Source: Misgurnus anguillicaudatus (taxonomy: Eukaryota > Chordata > Actinopteri > Cypriniformes > Cobitidae). From it: a stretch of DNA of 64,000 nucleotides. Position 1 is the first letter of the stretch, and each line of letters opens with the position of its first letter. The DNA lies in contig NC_073343.2 in the NCBI RefSeq assembly GCF_027580225.2, positions 3,311,001-3,375,000 on the forward strand. Reading direction: 5' to 3'. The notes beneath the pieces were generated by a model. The model worked only from the letters and a program-made list of their open reading frames with translations. It was not told where the DNA came from and ran no database searches. This document shows positions 59,406-64,000 of the stretch, in pieces. Both the position numbers and the translations under genes were made by a program.

Positions 59406-60846
59406 CTGAGAAAGACAGCAAGAGAACAATAAATTGAATTTCGGAGAGCTTGACTTGGTGTTATGTTCAATCGTCATATGAAGAATTATAAACACTGCAT
59501 TATAGAAAATACCTTGTGAAAATAACAAATGTTTTGGGTTTCTATGTAATCTATGTGTTGTTTATTTTGCTTGTTATATAAATGAACTACTTTAAAAGGA
59601 ATTTGTTGTTATTACTACTTCGCAGAGTTTACCGGAAATTAACGTGATGACCACAAAAGCCGCATGTTTATGTTGTTACTGCTGAAACAGTCTATACATA
59701 CAGTATTGTTACATTTACTTCTGGTTCAAATTCATTGACTGGGTACTTGTTTAGAATGACAATTTGAATATAATCCAGCTAGGGCTGCAAAATATATTAC
59801 TTCACCATCAATATTACAGTGTTCATCTGCAATAGTCACATCACATGAGCATTTTTGTAGTAGAAACGTTTCAAACAGCAGAAAAAAATCAAAGATTCTG
59901 TAACATTTTACCTCTCGGAAAACATGGTGATAAAAATGAATGGTTTCGAAGAAGATTTTTATAACACGACTTATGTACTTATCGAGGTATGTACTGTAAT
60001 ACAATCCCACAATTATTTTCCTCAAGTTGCGATCCCAGAGCCAGAAAAGAAATGCAAGGCAGAAGTTAATTTCTCTCAAACAGACCTTTTCAAGTAATCT
60101 GGGAAACTCATCCAGTTTTTTTTTTCAGACAGCAATATACATTGCACCCCCCATCATTGCAACGTCAGTTTTACACCAATACCGCACAGCCTAGGGGTGG
60201 GCGAGACACTGGTAGGTATGACAAACCGGTAGCAATTTGTCAACCGGTAGAGATTTTTGACTATCGTCTCTGTCAAGGTGCACGTGGTCACGACAACTTT
60301 ACGTTTGTTCACAAATGTAAGCACCGCAGTTTTAAAACAAGTGATTTTTAGCCATTGAAACACAAATAGCAGTGCTAAATGCACAGTTTGTGAGTATTAT
60401 GGCACCGTTATTGGCCCTAAATACACATATGCGTCAAAATTCCAGTTTTTGCAAGAAACACGAGAAAAATAAACAGCTGAAAGTTGAAAATGCATGTCTA
60501 ACAGTATATTGGATGTTTTAAAATAGTCTTGTAAATTAATTATTGTGCCAATATAAAAGAGACAGACATGCATAGTATGATAATCATGGTAATCTTACTA
60601 TGATGATTTTTACTCTTATAAATTGAAGAATTTATCAAGAGTAAAATACAATTTACAATTCTCTTAAATGTTACTCAAAATGCCATAAAATAATAAAAAA
60701 AGATTTGTTGGTTCAACTTAGAAAGGTAGGTTACCTGGTTGCGTTAAAATTTGAGATAAATCAACTTAAAATATTAGTTTACTCAAAAATATTAGTTTAC
60801 ACAATTTTTTTGAGTTGAATTAACTTAAAAATGTTAATGCAGCGTT

Positions 60847-61038
60847 GTAAAAAAATATGCAGCATTTTTGTAAAATCAACAAATATTTTAATGTTACTTC
60901 AACTTAAAAAATTAAGTTTAACCATTTTAAACTTAATTTCATTAGTTATGTCAACTTTTCACAAGCCAAAACTTAAAATAGTAGGTTGATATTGACATGC
61001 AAAACCAAGTCGTTTTAACTTCATGCTGCATTTTTTTT
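60847..61038. repeat. MITE remnant with ATGCAGCA ends
   Basis: TAAAAAAATATGCAGCAT is mirrored by CATGCTGCATTTTTTTT. Inside, CCAAAACTTAAAATAGTAGG also occurs near 44.98 kb, so it belongs to a dispersed family. Confidence 0.5.
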
Positions 61039-61121
61039 AAAGAAAACACCACAGTTTTTTAATATTTTTCTATGTTCTTACCTCAAATTAAACAAATTAA
61101 TACATACACACATACACATAT

Positions 61122-61350
61122 ACTTTGCTGCCTTTAAATTTTTTGTTGAATCAACTCAGATTTACAAGTCAACTTACTATTATTTATCTTGACTAGAGAT
61201 GAGTTGTTATAACTACAGGTGAGTTGTTATAACTTAAAAAAATTAAGTTGACTTTTCTCAACTATATTTTATAAGTTGTGACAACTCATCTTTGTTGACA
61301 TGACTTGTAAGTCTTAGCCGATTCAACAAAAAACTCCAAGGCAGCAAAGT
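61122..61350. mobile_element. Palindromic MITE family B, copy 3
   Basis: ACTTTGCTGCCTTTAAATTT with TTGTTGAATCAACTCAG at the left is mirrored by GATTCAACAAAAAACTCC and AAGGCAGCAAAGT at the right, with the family core ACTATATTTTATAAGTTGTG. GATGAGTTGTTATAACT/AGGTGAGTTGTTATAACT is tandemly duplicated inside. Confidence 0.75.
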
Positions 61351-61363
61351 TTTCTTACAGTGT

Positions 61364-61565
61364 ACCTATATTTTTCAATGCTGGCACTTTAATCTTTGTA
61401 CAGCGCGTGGTGAATGTGTTAGCATTTAGCCTAGCCCAATTCATACATTCCCGACGTGCTGTACAAAGAGATTAAGTGCACGCATTGAAAAAGATAGGTA
61501 TGTATTCATTAGTCTAATTTGAAGAATAGAGTAAAATATTGAAAAAGTGTGGTGTTTTCCTTTAA
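61364..61565. mobile_element. Hairpin MITE remnant ending at TTAA
   Basis: TTCAATGCTGGCACTTTAAT with CTTTGTACAGC is mirrored by GCTGTACAAAG and ATTAAGTGCACGCATTGAA within 135 bp. The right side runs on to TTTTCCTTTAA. GTTAGCATTTAGCCTAGCCC in the loop recalls the fold-back element at 53854-54584, so it is probably a shorter relative. Confidence 0.6.
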
Positions 61566-63895
<2,330 letters not shown>

Positions 63896-63943
63896 AATAA
63901 TACTTTTTATATAATATATATATTTAGAAAAATAATATAATAT

Positions 63944-63976
63944 TGAATAATAATAATAATTATTATTATTATTATT
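63944..63976. repeat. AAT/ATT trinucleotide palindrome
   Basis: A short run of AAT repeats turns into ATT repeats, forming a perfect small hairpin. Confidence 0.85.
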
Positions 63977-64000
63977 GCGATGCATGCCATTTTAACTCTT

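Noticed and set aside
59732..60079. 115-codon open frame on the minus strand, just upstream of the LNS6 exon
   Set aside because: Considered as a possible beta-neurexin first exon. It lacks the His-rich segment and GGH end and shows no suitable donor, and the peptide looks random. A TAGGGCTGCA hAT-like end near 59779 suggests repeat sequence.

Overview
The window looks like vertebrate, very probably cyprinid-type teleost, nuclear DNA. It is AT-rich, has almost no long open frames and is crowded with short non-autonomous DNA transposons of kinds typical of carp-family genomes: TTAA-flanked MITEs, hAT-like elements with 8-bp duplications, Harbinger-like elements flanked by TAA, and tRNA-derived SINEs. 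The species cannot be fixed from the sequence alone.

The only protein-coding gene I can support is a neurexin on the minus strand, best matched to nrxn3. Two consecutive exons are visible: 59224-59405 and 19581-19752. Together they encode the first two thirds of LNS6, the laminin-G domain shared by alpha- and beta-neurexins that binds neuroligins, LRRTMs and cerebellins. Exon phases, acceptors and donors fit exactly. The downstream exon ends where canonical splice site 4 (SS4) lies. All other sequence is therefore probably intron: 59406-64000 (5' side), 19753-59223 (39,471 bp between the exons) and 1-19580 (3' side). I found no SS4 cassette exon, later neurexin exon or beta-specific first exon here.

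The introns are a stack of repeats. 1-5 kb holds Harbinger-like, hAT-like and TTAA MITEs. 6.3-8.9 kb is a tandem array of about 350-bp units rich in GGTACC-like motifs, apparently grown from a MITE whose dispersed relatives lie at 38 and 47.7 kb; one unit carries an exact 32-bp internal inversion. 10.4-18.3 kb has nested MITEs and a split inverted repeat. 21-36.6 kb contains several hAT-like elements with clear 8-bp target duplications and nested passengers. 40.4-43.0 kb is a hAT-like element holding a train of four Harbinger-like MITEs that share TAA target sites. 44.5-61.5 kb carries more TTAA MITEs, including a 731-bp fold-back element. The right edge has a long TA microsatellite.

I see no operon, CRISPR array, defence system or other novel multi-gene system. 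The more interesting signals are structural: MITE-to-satellite conversion, the micro-inversion, serial insertion at shared target sites, and one possible degenerate transposase exon at 28.4 kb.
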